A stretch of DNA of 64,000 nt, from positions 1 to 64,000 of the forward strand of contig JANWIP010000006.1 of the NCBI GenBank assembly GCA_025449845.1. Direction: 5' to 3'. Under the pieces are notes generated by a model that saw only the letters and a program-made list of their open reading frames with translations, was not told where the DNA came from and searched no databases. A program made the position numbers and the translations under genes. Of this stretch, positions 63,259 through 64,000 are shown piece by piece; the stretch's first letter is position 1; every line of letters starts with the position of its first letter. This DNA is from Solirubrobacteraceae bacterium (GTDB lineage Bacteria; Actinomycetota; Thermoleophilia; Solirubrobacterales; Solirubrobacteraceae).

Positions 63259-64000
63259 GTGGCAATCGACTTGCAGCAGGTATCAGAGGTAAGCACCGAG
63301 CCGGGCGAGCTGCCCAAGACGATGGCGGCTTGGGTCATCCGCGAGGAGCGCCAGGGCGAACCGAAGGACGCCTTCCAGCTCGAGGAGATCGAAGTGCCCG
63401 AGCCGGGCGCATTCGAGGTCATTGTGCGGGTGATGGCGGCAGGGGTCAACTACAACAACGTATGGGCCGCGCTGGGCAAGCCGGTGTCGGTGATGAAGTA
63501 CGGCGATCATCCCGAGTACGGCCACCACATCGGCGGCTCGGACGCCTCGGGCGTGGTGTGGAAGGTCGGCGCCGGCGTGACCCGCTGGAAGCCGGGGGAT
63601 GAGGTCGTGGTGCACTGCAACCAGGCCTCCTACGAGGACCCCGAGGTGCATGGCCTCGATCCAATGGCCGCGCCCTCGCAGAAGATCTGGGGCTATGAGA
63701 CGACGTGGGGCTCCTTCGCGCAGTTCACCAAGGTGCAGGCGCAGCAGCTGCTGCCCAAGCCCAAGGCGCTGAACTGGGAGGAGGCGGCCTCCTACGGCCT
63801 CGTGTATTTCACGGCCTACCGCATGCTGATCACGCGCTGCAAGATCCAGGCGGGCGCGAACGTGCTGATCTGGGGCGCCGCGGGCGGCCTGGGCGTGTTC
63901 GCGACGCAGCTCTGCGCAGCGGCGGGCGCGCATTGCGTAGGCGTGGTCTCAAGCGCCGAGAAGGGCGAGCTGGTCAAGCGCCTGGGCGCGGTGGACTACA
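63259..64000 (+). CDS. ccr: Crotonyl-CoA carboxylase/reductase (3' end outside window)
   Basis: The first 247 codons of a zinc-free medium-chain reductase. GELPKTMAAWVIREERQGEPKDAFQLEEIEVPEPGAFEVIVRVMAAGVNYNNVWAALGKP is typical of Ccr. YGDHPEYGHHIGGSDASGVVWKVG and GDEVVVHCNQ follow, then the nucleotide-binding start ANVLIWGAAGGLGVFATQL. Ccr reductively carboxylates crotonyl-CoA to ethylmalonyl-CoA with NADPH and CO2. GTG 63259 is chosen. A long minus-strand frame over the same bases is a shadow. Confidence 0.93.
   Translation, partial: MAIDLQQVSEVSTEPGELPKTMAAWVIREERQGEPKDAFQLEEIEVPEPGAFEVIVRVMAAGVNYNNVWAALGKPVSVMKYGDHPEYGHHIGGSDASGVVWKVGAGVTRWKPGDEVVVHCNQASYEDPEVHGLDPMAAPSQKIWGYETTWGSFAQFTKVQAQQLLPKPKALNWEEAASYGLVYFTAYRMLITRCKIQAGANVLIWGAAGGLGVFATQLCAAAGAHCVGVVSSAEKGELVKRLGAVDY

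Noticed and set aside
63283-63933. A 216-codon minus-strand open frame at the right edge
   Set aside because: It is antisense to crotonyl-CoA carboxylase/reductase, whose motifs are unambiguous.
1-64000. CRISPR arrays
   Set aside because: No regularly spaced identical repeats with unique spacers were seen; the repeats noted are short, tandem and degenerate.

Overview
The window is high-GC chromosomal DNA, almost certainly from an actinobacterium. A full coenzyme F420 gene set, a DsbA-VKOR pair, FHA proteins, type IV prepilin-like genes and several lineage-typical small proteins suggest Thermoleophilia (Solirubrobacterales-like). That placement is an inference from gene content, because no rRNA or other marker is present. 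Genes are dense, and many neighbours overlap by ATGA, GTGA or TGATG. I see six intact tRNA genes (His, Arg, Trp, Leu-CAA and Leu-TAG, all complete, plus one tRNA-Arg fragment that is an attachment site; five tRNAs are intact), no rRNA and no CRISPR array.

Layout. 1-4.6 kb: FHA-domain signalling proteins, a VOC protein, tRNA-His, pdxH with a coupled unknown gene, and a metallo-beta-lactamase-fold hydrolase. 4.65-11.28 kb: a small integrative element in the 3' end of tRNA-Arg(TCT), bounded by a perfect 45-bp repeat. It carries divergent hicA and hicB genes, an excisionase-like protein, a frameshifted MobF/TraA relaxase-helicase and a tyrosine integrase. 11.3-21.7 kb: disulfide-bond genes, a diguanylate cyclase, rpiA, tRNA-Trp, a three-gene prepilin-like operon, a double-HTH regulator and tRNA-Leu(CAA).

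21.86 to about 35.1 kb: a second mobile region beside tRNA-Leu(TAG). It has a large serine recombinase whose frame runs on through the tRNA, a resolvase-like protein without the catalytic serine, a DNA methyltransferase, a replication-relaxation protein, a TraG/VirD4-like ATPase and a chain of tiny coupled genes. Its right part is visibly lower in GC. It holds an SF1 helicase and unknown cargo, including two genes that share a conserved, partly covarying hairpin leader just before the ribosome binding site. I found no relaxase and no right-hand attachment site.

35.3-47.8 kb: an inositol-monophosphatase-like protein, an amidase, secreted proteins, an acyl-CoA carboxylase beta subunit with 3-hydroxybutyryl-CoA dehydrogenase, paired YbjQ-type proteins, enoyl-CoA hydratase, an HMG-CoA-lyase-like enzyme and an SDR. 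48.0-51.0 kb: npdG-cofD-cofC-cofE for F420, with fbiC at 55.3-57.5 kb. 51.1-64.0 kb: a PadR-controlled hydrolase and flavoprotein operon, an aquaporin-family channel, a histidine phosphatase, a YgfZ-like protein, a MarR regulator with an MFS exporter, and the start of crotonyl-CoA carboxylase/reductase. The acyl-CoA genes together suggest C4-CoA metabolism, possibly part of the ethylmalonyl-CoA pathway.
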